Shown here: positions 18,229 through 26,884 of the stretch, piece after piece | Layout: each line of letters starts with the position of its first letter | How positions within the stretch are numbered: position 1 is the stretch's first letter | Assembly: GCF_001679925.1 (NCBI RefSeq) | Contig: NZ_LYUZ01000024.1 | Location: 1,015-38,869 of the forward strand | DNA length: 37,855 bases | Origin: Leisingera sp. JC1 | GTDB lineage: Bacteria; Pseudomonadota; Alphaproteobacteria; Rhodobacterales; Rhodobacteraceae | Direction of reading: 5' to 3' | Notes under the pieces: generated by a model | The model's database searches: none | Seen by the model: the letters and a program-made list of their open reading frames with translations, nothing else | What the model was told of the DNA's origin: nothing | Program-made: the position numbers and the translations under genes

Positions 18229-19152
18229 ATGAAACAAACAGCCGCACTCTCCGCCCCGGGCACCAGCCAGACCGCAGCCGCGCAGGCGATGCTGGCTGCC
18301 ATGCTGATTATCGGCATCACCGACAACGCCGTGCCGCTGATGGCGGAGAACATCGGGCTGGGCCAGTTCTACCTGTTGCGCACATTTGTCGCACTGCCGT
18401 TCCTGTGGCTGATGGCGCGCGCAGGGCTGGGCGGGCTGCGCTGCCGCAATTTCGGGGCCGTACTGCTGCGCGCGGTGCTGGTCGCGGTGTCGATGGTGTT
18501 CTATTTCACCGCCGTGGCGCTGATGCCGATCGCCCAGGCGCTGGCGGGGCTGTTCACCTCGCCGATCCTGATCGTGGTGATTTCCGTTCTGTTCCTGAAA
18601 ATGCGGATCGGCTGGATCCGGGTCGGCGCGGTTCTGGGCGGCTTTGCCGGCGTCCTGATGGTGCTGCAGCCGGACACAGCCGCGTTCAACTGGCTGATTA
18701 TGGTGCCGGTGGCGGGCGGCCTGTTCTATGCGCTCGGTTCCTTGGCCACCGGGCTTTACTGCCAGGGCGAAAGCACGGTGGCGATGCTGTTCATCTACCT
18801 GCTGGTGCAGGGCATGCTGGGGGCGATGCTGCTGGCCGGGCTGGAGATCTGGCCGCAGGATGTGCCGACCGGTGCGGATGGTTTTGCCGTTCGCGGGTGG
18901 GTCTGGCCGCTGTGGGAAATCTCGCACTTGATCCTGCTGCAGGGCTGCGCAGCGGTGGGCGGCGTCTTCCTGATCACCAAGGCCTACCAGCTGGGTGAGG
19001 CGTCTTATGTCGCGGTGTTTGAGTATTCGGTGATGATTGTCGGGCCGGGTGTGGCTTGGGCCTATTGGGGGCAGGCGCTGAATATCTGGCAGATGCTGGG
19101 AATCGCACTGATCATCACGGCAGGCACCACAATCGCGCTGCGCTCGAGGTAG
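18229..19152 (+). CDS. DMT-superfamily transporter (EamA type)
   Basis: A 307-residue inner-membrane protein with about ten hydrophobic helices arranged as two EamA-like repeats (for example AVLLRAVLVAVSMVFYFTAV and GAVLGGFAGVLMVL). The second half ends in a GIALIITAGTTIAL helix typical of the family. It probably exports or imports a small metabolite such as an amino acid; the substrate cannot be told from sequence. The ATG at 18229 is chosen over an upstream TTG because GGGAAGGG lies directly before it. The gene is followed by a hairpin and a GGAGTATTT repeat. Confidence 0.87.
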   Translation: MKQTAALSAPGTSQTAAAQAMLAAMLIIGITDNAVPLMAENIGLGQFYLLRTFVALPFLWLMARAGLGGLRCRNFGAVLLRAVLVAVSMVFYFTAVALMPIAQALAGLFTSPILIVVISVLFLKMRIGWIRVGAVLGGFAGVLMVLQPDTAAFNWLIMVPVAGGLFYALGSLATGLYCQGESTVAMLFIYLLVQGMLGAMLLAGLEIWPQDVPTGADGFAVRGWVWPLWEISHLILLQGCAAVGGVFLITKAYQLGEASYVAVFEYSVMIVGPGVAWAYWGQALNIWQMLGIALIITAGTTIALRSR

Positions 19153-19156
19153 CGGG

Positions 19157-19225
19157 CAGGGGCGCTGCCCCTCTTGGCCCCGAGGGGCCAATTCACCCCG
19201 GAGTATTTACGCAAAGGTGAATGGG
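19157..19225. repeat. Hairpin plus GGAGTATTT element, copy 1
   Basis: After the DMT gene come GGGGC-GCT-GCCCC and TTGGCCCC-GA-GGGGCCAA inverted repeats, then CCCCGGAGTATTT (19196-19208) and CGCAAAGGTGAATGGG (19210-19225). TTCACC (19192-19197) can pair with GGTGAA (19216-19221). The GGAGTATTT...AAAGaTGA core recurs near 25492 and 25647. Confidence 0.6.
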
Positions 19226-19296
19226 CCGGCGAGGCGCTCAATGGCAGGCGTAATTCCATCGTTTCCTTGCGCAGATCAATATCCTAGGGTCGGCCC

Positions 19297-19962
19297 ATGA
19301 TCCTGAGCCAAGGCCGCCGCTACGTTTTCATTCACATCCCCAAGACCGGCGGCACCGCCTTGGCGCTGGCGCTGGAGGCACGGGCGATGGCGGATGACAT
19401 GATGCTGGGCGATACGCCGAAAGCGCTGAAGCGCCGCCGCCGTCTGAAGGACACCGAAACGCACGGGAGGCTGTGGAAGCACTCCACCCTGGCCGATATC
19501 GAAGGTCTGGTCCCAAAGGACACTCTGCGCGGTATGTTTGCCTTCACCCTGGTGCGCAATCCCTGGGACCGCGCGGTCAGCTATTACCACTGGCTGCGGG
19601 AACAGAGCTTTGCGCATCCGGCCGTCGGGTTGGCGAAAACCCTGGAGTTCCGCGCCTTTGTGCAGCACCCGGAGATCATCGCGGCCTTCCGCAGCAGTCC
19701 GGCGTCTTCCTACATGCGCCATGCGGACGGGACGGAGCAATGCCAGCTGTATATCCGGCTGGAGAACTTTCAGACTGACGCGCAGCCGCTGTTTGATCAC
19801 CTTGGGTTCTCGTTAGAGCTGCCTCTGGTGAACGAGAGCGGCCGCCAGCGGGACTGGCGCAGTTACTACGACGATACAACGGCCGAAGCAGTGGCCGGCG
19901 CCTGCACGCAGGATATCGCGCAATTTGAATACTCTTTTAACGATTCTATCCTATTCAGATAG
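19297..19962 (+). CDS. Sulfotransferase family 2 protein
   Basis: A 221-residue PAPS-dependent sulfotransferase-like protein. The 5'-phosphosulfate loop VFIHIPKTGGTALA is near the N-terminus (about residues 10-23), and the 3'-phosphate-binding motif FTLVRNPWDRAVSYYHW is about residues 84-100. These two define the carbohydrate sulfotransferase-like group (Sulfotransfer_2). Acceptors in marine Rhodobacteraceae are often surface polysaccharides, which is inference. No signal peptide is seen. It is a single gene with no obvious capsule cluster nearby; a second, unrelated sulfotransferase-type gene lies at 36532. Confidence 0.85.
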   Translation: MILSQGRRYVFIHIPKTGGTALALALEARAMADDMMLGDTPKALKRRRRLKDTETHGRLWKHSTLADIEGLVPKDTLRGMFAFTLVRNPWDRAVSYYHWLREQSFAHPAVGLAKTLEFRAFVQHPEIIAAFRSSPASSYMRHADGTEQCQLYIRLENFQTDAQPLFDHLGFSLELPLVNESGRQRDWRSYYDDTTAEAVAGACTQDIAQFEYSFNDSILFR

Positions 19963-20143
19963 CGTGAAACGCGCTGAATGCCTCCGGACCGGGGGTAATC
20001 CGGAACAGGTTCGGCAGATTGGCGCGGTAACGTGAACAATGTCCGGTTTTTGCCTTAGTTCCGTCCCATAAGTGGCAAGGATCAAGGAAAAAAATCGGTC
20101 CGGCCGGCGGGATTCCCGTCAGGCCTGCAGGAAAGGAAAGCGG

Positions 20144-20818
20144 ATGCTGGATTGGCTTCTGAAACGCACCAGCACCCCGGCAGGCGGGGTCATGAACAGC
20201 GGCTTTCCCCTGGTCCCGGCGGGCCAGGGCGGTTTTCTGGCAGGCACCCATGTGGCTTCCAACCTGGGCTGGCGCCCGGTGGAGGCGCTGACGCCCGGTG
20301 ACAAGGTTCTGACTTTCGATCATGGCATGCAAACCGTAGTGGAGCTGCAGCGCGAGGTTATGATCCCGGCGGAGGGTGATCTGGAACCCGCCCGCTGCCC
20401 GCTGTTTGTGCCGCGCGATGCGCTGATGAACCGGGTGCCGATGTGGCTGATGCCGGATCAAGGCGTGCTTCTGGAAAGCGAACTGGTGGAGGACGCCCAG
20501 GGCGATCCCTTTGCCATCGTTCCGGCCTGCACACTGGAGGGCTACCGCGGTATCCGCCGCATGCACCCCGGCGCCCAGCTGGAACTGGTGATGCCGCGAT
20601 TCGCGGAGGACCAGGTGATCTATCTGGAAGCCGGGATGCTGGGCTACTCGGCGGCCCCTGTGAACCTGATGTGCGGCCGCCTGTTCGAAGAGCAAGGCGC
20701 CTACCGCGTGCTGAACCCGGACGAGGCGCGCGGCCTGGTGCTGTCTATGATGGCAGAGGAAGAATACTGGCCCGCAGGCGCCGCTGCCGGTGCGGCGCAG
20801 CCCGAGGTCCGGATGTAA
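20144..20818 (+). CDS. Hint-domain protein lacking the autoprocessing cysteine
   Basis: A 224-residue protein with the N-terminal outline of a Hint (hedgehog/intein) module: GGFLAGTHVASNLGWRPVEA followed by LTPGDKVLTFDHGMQTV. Canonical members begin the module with Cys in the pattern CFxxGTxI. Here Gly30 stands at that place, and the later SPxHR-like block reads MPDQGVLLES, so the His is also missing. Self-splicing or autoproteolysis therefore looks impossible. Related proteins are common in Roseobacter genomes, where their role is unknown. The ATG at 20144 follows GGAAAGGAAAG. A bidirectional terminator separates it from the convergent fadJ gene. Confidence 0.72.
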   Translation: MLDWLLKRTSTPAGGVMNSGFPLVPAGQGGFLAGTHVASNLGWRPVEALTPGDKVLTFDHGMQTVVELQREVMIPAEGDLEPARCPLFVPRDALMNRVPMWLMPDQGVLLESELVEDAQGDPFAIVPACTLEGYRGIRRMHPGAQLELVMPRFAEDQVIYLEAGMLGYSAAPVNLMCGRLFEEQGAYRVLNPDEARGLVLSMMAEEEYWPAGAAAGAAQPEVRM

Positions 20819-20842
20819 GCTCCGGCCTCCAGCCTCCTGACC

Positions 20843-20884
20843 TGAAAGAAAAAAGGCCGGCGCAGGGGCGCCGGCCTTTCTCGT
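20843..20884. terminator. Bidirectional terminator between the Hint gene and fadJ
   Basis: AAAGGCCGGCGC (20852-20863) pairs with GCGCCGGCCTTT (20868-20879) around an AGGG loop. T-rich tails occur on both strands (TTTCTCGTTTT on plus; TTTTTTCTTTCAGG on minus). It serves two convergent genes. Confidence 0.9.
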
Positions 20885-20897
20885 TTTATACTTGTCT

Positions 20898-23099
20898 TCA
20901 GGCCGCTGCGGAACTTTCCGGTGCAAAGCGGGTGTAGAAGCTCTGGCCCTTTTCCGCCATCTCGCGCAGCAGCGCCGGGCAGGCGAAACGCTCGCCGAAC
21001 TGTTCGGTCAGGCTGTCGCAGCGCTCTGCCGCGTAAGGCGTGCCCAGGATGTCCAGCCAGCTGAGCGGCCCGCCCGACCACGGCGCAAAGCCCCAGGCCA
21101 GGATGGCACCGACGTCGCCCTCGCGGATGTCCATCAGCACGCCTTCCTCCAGCGCCCGCACCGCTTCCAGCACCTGCGCGAACATCAGCCGCTCCTGCAC
21201 CTCGATCAGGTCGGGCTGTTCAGCCGCCAGCGGATATTTCTCCTGCAGGCCTTTCCAGTATTCGACGCGCTTGCCTTTGTCGTCATAGTCAAAGAAGCCC
21301 GCGTTCGACTTGCGGCCCAGACGGCCCAGTTCTTCCATCCAGAAGATCAGGTCATCTGCCGGGCTCTCCGGGTAAGCAGCGCCCATTGCCGCCTTGGTGG
21401 CGCGGGCGATCTTGGCACCCAGATCAATCGAGGTCTCGTCGGTCAGCTGCACCGGCCCGACCGGGAAGCCCAGCTGGCGCGCGGCGTTGTCGATCAGCAC
21501 CGGGCTGACGCCCTCGGTGATCATGCGCAGGCCCTCGTTGATGTAGGGCAGGATGCAGCGGTTGGCGTAGAAGAAGCGCGCGTCGTTGACCACGATCGGC
21601 GTCTTGCGGATCTGGCGCACGTAATCCAGCGCCTTGGCCACCGCGCGGTCGCCGGTCTCCTTGCCCTTGATGATCTCCACCAGGAACATCTTCTCAACAG
21701 GTGAGAAGAAGTGGATGCCGATGAACTGCTCCGGACGGCTGGAGGCCTTGGCCAGCTCGGTGATCGGCAGGGTGGAGGTGTTGGAGGCAAAGATGCAGTC
21801 TTCGGAAATAATCGCCTCGACCTTTTGGGTCATCTCGGCCTTGACGCCCGGATCCTCGAACACCGCCTCGATGATCAGGTCGCAGCCCTTCAGCGCGTCC
21901 AGGTCCGGGGTGGCGGTGATCTGCGCCAGCAGCGCCTCTTTCTTCTCCTCGGTTGCCTTGCCGCGCTTGATGCCCTTGTCCATATAGGCGGCGGAATAGG
22001 CCTTGCCCTTGTCGGCGGAGTCCTGGTCGCGGTCGATCAGAACAACCTCCATGCCGGCCTGGGCGGACACCAGCGCAATGCCTGCACCCATCATGCCCGC
22101 GCCCAGCACGCCGATCTTCTTGACGGACTGGTCCGGCACATCCTTGGGCCGCACCGCTCCTTTTTCCAGCGCCTGCTTGTTCAGGAACAGGCTGCGGATC
22201 ATGGCAGAGGACGACGGGTTCATCAGCACATTGGTGAACCAGCGCGCCTCGATCTTCAGCGCGGTGTCGAAATCAACCAGCGCGCCTTCATAGATCGACG
22301 AGAGCAGCGCCTTGGCCGCCGGGAAGGCGCCCTGGGTCTTGCCATGCACCATGGCGGAGGCGCCGACAAAGGTCATGAAGCCCGCGGGGTGATAGGGGGC
22401 GCCGCCGGGCATCTTGTAGCCCTTGGCGTCCCAGGGCTTGACCAGATCACCGTCCTTGGCGTTCAGCACCCACTCCTTGGCCGCAGCCAGCGCATCATCG
22501 GCCACGGCGTCGATCAGCTGGGCGCCCTTGGCCTTCTTCGGGTCCATCATCTTGCCTTCCAGCAGGACAGGGGCCGCCGCCATTGCGCCCACCATGCGGG
22601 AGTACCGCGTGGTGCCGCCGCCGCCGGGGAAGATGCCGATCATGATCTCCGGCAGGCCAATCTTGGCCTTGGGATTGGAGGTCATCACCCGGTGATGGCA
22701 GGCCAGCGCAATCTCGGTGCCGATGCCGGCGCAGGTGCCGTTGATCGCGCAGGCCACCGGCTTGCCGCCCTTCTTGGTCTTGGGGTCCATGCCTGCCAGC
22801 TCCAGCTTGCGCAGGATGCGGTGACCGCCCATGGTGAAATCGAACAACCCCTGAGCCGGGTTCTCGCCGGATTCCTCGCGGATGGTCGCCAGCACATTGA
22901 GGTCCATGCCGCCGGCAAAGTCCTTCTTGCCGCTGGTGATCACGATGCCCTTGACGGCCTCGTCCTCCAGCGCCCGGTCCACATATTCCTCCACCAGGCC
23001 AAAGGCCTCGCGGGTGAGGACGTTCATGGACTTGCCCTCGGCGTCCCAGGTGATGATTGCGACGCCGTCTGCGTCCACGTCGTATTTGAAATCGCTCAT
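20898..23099 (-). CDS. fadJ: FadJ/FadB-type bifunctional enoyl-CoA hydratase / 3-hydroxyacyl-CoA dehydrogenase
   Basis: A 733-residue beta-oxidation enzyme. The crotonase domain (about 1-190) shows GTCAGIGTEIALACHHR and LPEIMIGIFPGGGGTTR, with catalytic Glu129 and Glu151. The dehydrogenase domain begins with the NAD-binding KKIGVLGAGMMGAGIAL (about 327-343) and includes FASNTSTLPI and IGIHFFSPVEKM with the catalytic His. Two C-terminal 3HCDH segments complete it. It hydrates enoyl-CoA and oxidises 3-hydroxyacyl-CoA. Its ATG overlaps the stop of the cupin gene by 4 bases, and thiolase lies just upstream. It is the last gene of the acyl-CoA cluster. The alternative name fadB is possible because the sub-family split is by eye. 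Confidence 0.94.
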   Translation of the reverse strand: MSDFKYDVDADGVAIITWDAEGKSMNVLTREAFGLVEEYVDRALEDEAVKGIVITSGKKDFAGGMDLNVLATIREESGENPAQGLFDFTMGGHRILRKLELAGMDPKTKKGGKPVACAINGTCAGIGTEIALACHHRVMTSNPKAKIGLPEIMIGIFPGGGGTTRYSRMVGAMAAAPVLLEGKMMDPKKAKGAQLIDAVADDALAAAKEWVLNAKDGDLVKPWDAKGYKMPGGAPYHPAGFMTFVGASAMVHGKTQGAFPAAKALLSSIYEGALVDFDTALKIEARWFTNVLMNPSSSAMIRSLFLNKQALEKGAVRPKDVPDQSVKKIGVLGAGMMGAGIALVSAQAGMEVVLIDRDQDSADKGKAYSAAYMDKGIKRGKATEEKKEALLAQITATPDLDALKGCDLIIEAVFEDPGVKAEMTQKVEAIISEDCIFASNTSTLPITELAKASSRPEQFIGIHFFSPVEKMFLVEIIKGKETGDRAVAKALDYVRQIRKTPIVVNDARFFYANRCILPYINEGLRMITEGVSPVLIDNAARQLGFPVGPVQLTDETSIDLGAKIARATKAAMGAAYPESPADDLIFWMEELGRLGRKSNAGFFDYDDKGKRVEYWKGLQEKYPLAAEQPDLIEVQERLMFAQVLEAVRALEEGVLMDIREGDVGAILAWGFAPWSGGPLSWLDILGTPYAAERCDSLTEQFGERFACPALLREMAEKGQSFYTRFAPESSAAA

Positions 23100-23581
23100 G
23101 TGTCTTCTCCGGTCTGGTCAGCCGTCAGCGGGCTGCCGTCCTTGCGGGTGAATGTGAACTCGCTCCTTGCGAATTTCACCATCATGTCCAAATCGCTGTA
23201 ATAGCCGGTCTCTGTCGGGGTGCGGGTGCCCACCACCAGAAAGGCGGCAGGCTTGTCCGAACGGTTCACCAGATGGTGGCCGTTCGCCTCGCCCGCCGGA
23301 AAGGCGGCGCAGTCGCCCGGCATCATCTCATGCGCGCCCTGATCGTCGATCAGGGTGCAGATGCCCTCGGTCACCATCAGGAACTCGTCCTGCTCCATGT
23401 GGTAATGGCGCAGGGAGGAGGCCGCGCCGGGCTCCAGCCGCACGATGTTGACGCCGAACTGGGTAATTCCGCCGGGATCGCCCAGCGGCTGCACGCTGCG
23501 GCCCGCACAGGCCTCAGCCAGATTGCCGGGATAGCCCGATCCGGTGCGCCAGGGCAGTTGGGATAGGTCCAGCTTCGGCAT
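23096..23581 (-). CDS. Cupin-domain protein embedded in the beta-oxidation operon
   Basis: A 161-residue single-domain cupin. The first cupin motif reads RHYHMEQDEFLMVTEG with probable ligands His59, His61 and Glu66, and the second reads GEANGHHLVN with His102 or His103. The fold is intact; the ligand and activity are unknown. The start at 23581 overlaps the thiolase stop (TGATG), and its own stop overlaps the fadJ start (ATGA). Translation of the three genes is thus probably coupled, suggesting a role tied to acyl-CoA turnover, which is inference. Metal binding is predicted. No transmembrane or export signal is seen. Confidence 0.8.
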   Translation of the reverse strand: MPKLDLSQLPWRTGSGYPGNLAEACAGRSVQPLGDPGGITQFGVNIVRLEPGAASSLRHYHMEQDEFLMVTEGICTLIDDQGAHEMMPGDCAAFPAGEANGHHLVNRSDKPAAFLVVGTRTPTETGYYSDLDMMVKFARSEFTFTRKDGSPLTADQTGEDT

Positions 23582-24792
23582 CAGACGCGCTCGATGATGG
23601 TGGCGGCACCCATGCCCGATGCGATGCACAGGGTGGCGAGGCCGCATTCCTTGTCCTGCCGCTCCAGCTCATCCAGCAGGGTGCCGATGATGATCGCCCC
23701 GGTGGCGCCGAGCGGGTGGCCCATGGCGATGGAGCCGCCGTTGACGTTCACCAGTTCCGGATCGACGTCAAACGCCTGCTGGAAGCGCAGCACGACGGAT
23801 GCAAAGGCCTCGTTTACCTCGAACAGGTCCAGGTCGCCGATGGTCATGCCGTTGTCGGCCAGGATCTTCTCCGTCACCGGCACCGGACCGGTCAGCATGA
23901 TGGTCGGATCGGTGCCGATCTTGGCGGTGGCCTTGATACGCGCGCGCGGCTTCAGGCCGTGACGCTCACCAAACTCCTTGTTGCCGATCAAGAGCGCCGC
24001 AGCTCCATCCACGATGCCAGAGGAGTTGCCCGCATGGTGGATATGGTTGATCCGCTCCAGATGCGGGTATTTCAGCATCGCCACCTTATCAAAGCCCGGC
24101 ATCTGCTCGCCCATCATCTGGAAGGCGGGGTTCAGCGCCCCCAGCGCCTGCATGTCGGTTCCGGGGCGCATGTATTCATCATGGGCCAGGATCGGCAGGC
24201 CGTTCTGGTCGGTGACGGTGATCACCGATTTGCCAAACCGCTTCTCCTCCCAGGCTTTGGCGGCACGGCGCTGGCTCTCCATTGCCAGTGCGTCTGCCTG
24301 ATCGCGGGTAAAGCCATACTCAGTTGCGATAATATCGGCCGAAATGCCCTGCGGCACGAAATAGGTCTCCATCGCCAGCGAAGGATCCACCGCAATCGCC
24401 GCGCCGTCGCTGCCCATGGCCACCCGGCCCATCATCTCGACGCCGCCCGCGATATAGGCATCGCCCGCGCCGCCCTTCACCTGGTTCGCCGCCAGGTTCA
24501 CCGCTTCCATGCCGGAGGCGCAGAAGCGGTTGATCGCCAGCCCCGGAATGCGCTCGTCCAGATCGGAGGCCAGCACGGCAGAGCGCGCCAGGCAGCCGCC
24601 CTGTTCCATCACCTGGGTCACGTTGCCCCAGATCACGTCCTCGACCGCGTGGCCTTCAAGGTTGTTGCGCTCCTTGATCGCGTTCAGCGTCAGGGCAGAC
24701 AGGCGGACCGAAGTCACCTCATGCAAGGAGCCGTCCTTGCGTCCCTTGCCGCGCGGGGTGCGCAGCGCGTCATAGATATATGCGTCTGTCAT
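23581..24792 (-). CDS. fadA: Acetyl-CoA C-acyltransferase (thiolase)
   Basis: Degradative thiolase of 403 residues that cleaves 3-ketoacyl-CoA with CoA. The three catalytic blocks are complete: NRFCASGMEAV (nucleophile Cys91), GGSIAMGHPLGATGA (His359) and CIASGMGAA (Cys389), with NEAFA between. The start MTDAYIYDALRTPRGK is the family N-terminus. It lies 10 bases after the GST gene and overlaps the cupin gene by one base. It pairs with fadJ downstream to form the standard beta-oxidation pair. A biosynthetic acetoacetyl-CoA role is less likely, given the neighbours. Confidence 0.94.
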   Translation of the reverse strand: MTDAYIYDALRTPRGKGRKDGSLHEVTSVRLSALTLNAIKERNNLEGHAVEDVIWGNVTQVMEQGGCLARSAVLASDLDERIPGLAINRFCASGMEAVNLAANQVKGGAGDAYIAGGVEMMGRVAMGSDGAAIAVDPSLAMETYFVPQGISADIIATEYGFTRDQADALAMESQRRAAKAWEEKRFGKSVITVTDQNGLPILAHDEYMRPGTDMQALGALNPAFQMMGEQMPGFDKVAMLKYPHLERINHIHHAGNSSGIVDGAAALLIGNKEFGERHGLKPRARIKATAKIGTDPTIMLTGPVPVTEKILADNGMTIGDLDLFEVNEAFASVVLRFQQAFDVDPELVNVNGGSIAMGHPLGATGAIIIGTLLDELERQDKECGLATLCIASGMGAATIIERV

Positions 24793-24802
24793 TGTGCTCT
24801 CC

Positions 24803-25435
24803 TCAGGCCCGGTCCGACGGGTTGCCGGGCATCAAGTCATAGGGGTGTTTCCAGCCGGGCAGGGCGCTGATGCGGTCCAGCCAGGCGTCGATTCGCGGCC
24901 ATTCGGCCCGGTCAAAGCCGAAGGGCTCCGGGTAGTAGAGGTAGCTGCAGCAGCTGATGTCGGCATTGGTGAGGCTGTCGCCAACAATCCACTCGCGGCC
25001 CTCCAGATGGTGTTCCAGCGTGGTATAGGCGGCCTTGAGGCGGCCTTGCATGAAGTTGATCACCTCTTGCGACCGGTGCTGCTCCGGCAGGAAGTTGATC
25101 AGAAAGCGGGTCATCCCGGCCTGGCTGGACATCTTGTGATTGTCCCACAGCACCCAGCGCAGCACTTCGTATTTTTCCTCGGGGCGGCCCCCGAACTTTC
25201 CGGTCTTGTCAGTGATATACTGCTGGATCGCCCCCGACTGGCTGAGCGTCAGATCGCCGTCCACCAGAACGGGCGCCTCGGCCATGGCGGAAAACTCCCG
25301 GAACTCCGGCGTGCGGGCCGCGCCGCCGAAAAAGTCGACAAAAACCGGCTCCCAGTCCAGCCCCGACAGTTCCAGCGCCAGCGCAGCCTTGTAAGAATTT
25401 CCGCTTTCGCCAAAGCAATGCAGTTTGAGTGTCAT
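24803..25435 (-). CDS. Glutathione S-transferase family protein
   Basis: A 210-residue cytosolic GST. The N-terminal thioredoxin-like domain (MTLKLHCFGESGNSYKAALAL) has the GSH-binding MAEAPVLVDGDLTLSQSGAI block with the conserved cis-Pro and QS pair. The alpha-helical C-terminal domain contains SLTNADISCCSYLYY, the N-capping box typical of GSTs. The ATG at 25435 follows GGGAGCAACAG. The gene sits 10 bases upstream of the thiolase in the same operon. A role in handling reactive acyl or thiol intermediates is inferred from context only. Confidence 0.88.
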   Translation of the reverse strand: MTLKLHCFGESGNSYKAALALELSGLDWEPVFVDFFGGAARTPEFREFSAMAEAPVLVDGDLTLSQSGAIQQYITDKTGKFGGRPEEKYEVLRWVLWDNHKMSSQAGMTRFLINFLPEQHRSQEVINFMQGRLKAAYTTLEHHLEGREWIVGDSLTNADISCCSYLYYPEPFGFDRAEWPRIDAWLDRISALPGWKHPYDLMPGNPSDRA

Positions 25436-25460
25436 CTGTTGCTCCCTGTTTCGGATGGCG

Positions 25461-25517
25461 GAGCGGGGGTTTCTCAACCCCGCACCCCCGTGGAGTATTT
25501 TGGAAAGATGATGGGGC
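25461..25517. repeat. Hairpin plus GGAGTATTT element, copy 2
   Basis: GCGGGGGTT-TCTC-AACCCCGC (one bulged G) precedes CACCCCCGTGGAGTATTT and TGGAAAGATGATGGGG. It has the same hairpin-then-GGAGTATTT order as copy 1. It lies upstream of the GST start and faces copy 3, which is inverted about 130 bases away. Confidence 0.6.
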
Positions 25518-25623
25518 ATTAACCCGCCTCATCGCTCCGTTCGCTACCTTGGGCTTGCGGTAAAGGCTGGAGAGCTGATGGCCGTGAAAGGTGAAGACGT
25601 CCCTGCCCATTTGGCGAAGGCCT

Positions 25624-25674
25624 GGGGGCAGGGGTTTTCCTGCTCCTTCATCTTTCTCCAAATACTCAAAATCC
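25624..25674 (-). repeat. GGAGTATTT-type element, copy 3 (inverted)
   Basis: On the minus strand TTTTGAGTATTTGG and AGAAAGATGAAGG (25646-25671) match the core of copies 1 and 2, and they lie 40 bases past the stop of the acyl-CoA dehydrogenase gene. A short GCAGG-N6-CCTGC hairpin follows. Confidence 0.55.
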
Positions 25675-25712
25675 ATCATCCGCTTCCAGCTACGCCGCCG
25701 CGGCCCCAGCGC

Positions 25713-26861
25713 CTACAGGGACCGCGCAATCAGTTCCTTCATGATCTCATTGGTACCGCCATAGATCCGCTGCACTCGTGCGTCGGCCCACGTCTCGCCC
25801 ACAGCGTATTCCTGCATGTAGCCGTAGCCGCCATGCAGCTGCAGGCATTCGTCCAGCACTTCTCCTTGCGTGTCGGTGATCCAATACTTGGCCATTGCGG
25901 CCTTCTCGACGGTCAGCTTGCCCTGCAGATGCTCACTGATGCATTCGTCCAGGAACGCGCGCGCGACCTTGGTCTTGGTCAGGCATTCCGCCAATTTGAA
26001 GCGGGTGTTCTGGAACTGCGTCAGCGGCCCGCCAAAGGCTTCGCGCTCTTTGCAATAGGCGACGGTGCGCTCCACCGCGCCCTCCATCGCGCCGACCGCG
26101 CCGCAGGCGATGATCAGCCGCTCCTGCGGCAGTTGCTGCATCATCTGATAGAAGCCCTGGCCTTCGACTCCGCCCAGGATGTTCTCCGGCGGGATTTCCA
26201 CATCGCTGAAGAACAGCTCAGACGTATCCGCCGCGTGGCAGCCGATCTTGTCGAGGTTGCGGCCGCGGGAAAACCCTTCTGCACCGTCGGTTTCCACCGC
26301 CACCAGCGACACGCCTTTGGCGCCCTGAGAGGGATCGGTCTTGGCCGCCACGAGGATCAGGTTGGCGTGCTGGCCGTTGGTGATGAAGGTCTTCTGCCCC
26401 GACAGCCGGTAGGCGTTGCCATCCCTTACAGCCTTGGTCTTGATCGCCTGCACGTCGGAGCCGGTGGAGGGCTCCGTCATCGCCAGCGCGCCAACCAGTT
26501 CGCCGCTGACCATCTTCGGCAGCCAGCGCGCTTTCTGCTCCTCAGTGCCGTAGGCCAGGATGTAATGGCCGACGATGCCGGAATGGATGCCATGGCCCCA
26601 GCTGGCCAGGTTGGCGCGGCTGCCCTCCATCAGGATCACCGCCTCATGGCCGAAATCGCCGCCGGCGCCGCCGTATTCCTCGGGGATCGAGGGCAGGAGA
26701 AGGCCCAGTTCGCCGGCCTGGGTCCAGGTCTCCCGGTCCATCAGGCCCTGCTTGCGCCAGGTCTCGAACTTGGGGGCCCATTCATTGCTGATGAACTGGG
26801 CCGTCATCTCCCCAAGCATTTGGTGCTCTTCCGTCATCCATGCGGAGTGCGTCTCGGTCAT
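25713..26861 (-). CDS. Acyl-CoA dehydrogenase, long-chain (LCAD)-like
   Basis: FAD enzyme of 382 residues introducing the alpha-beta double bond in acyl-CoAs. FAD and substrate motifs are visible: [22 protein letters not shown], and the C-terminal [14 protein letters not shown] and [18 protein letters not shown]. The position that is the catalytic Glu in short- and medium-chain enzymes is Gly here (YGGT, not YEGT). This matches LCAD and isovaleryl-type enzymes, in which the base is a Glu on an internal helix; a candidate is the Glu in GAVERTVAY. The start at 26861 follows GGGAGAGAG. It sits between the small RHH-like gene and GST. Confidence 0.9.
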   Translation of the reverse strand: MTETHSAWMTEEHQMLGEMTAQFISNEWAPKFETWRKQGLMDRETWTQAGELGLLLPSIPEEYGGAGGDFGHEAVILMEGSRANLASWGHGIHSGIVGHYILAYGTEEQKARWLPKMVSGELVGALAMTEPSTGSDVQAIKTKAVRDGNAYRLSGQKTFITNGQHANLILVAAKTDPSQGAKGVSLVAVETDGAEGFSRGRNLDKIGCHAADTSELFFSDVEIPPENILGGVEGQGFYQMMQQLPQERLIIACGAVGAMEGAVERTVAYCKEREAFGGPLTQFQNTRFKLAECLTKTKVARAFLDECISEHLQGKLTVEKAAMAKYWITDTQGEVLDECLQLHGGYGYMQEYAVGETWADARVQRIYGGTNEIMKELIARSL

Positions 26862-26884
26862 CTCTCTCCCTTTGCTGCGCTTTT

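Noticed and set aside
20144-20818. Active intein or hedgehog-type autoprocessing protein
   Set aside because: The nucleophilic Cys and the B-block His are both replaced.
21711-23201. Plus-strand open frame antisense to fadJ
   Set aside because: Shadow of fadJ; low-complexity His/Gly/Ala/Arg protein without motifs.
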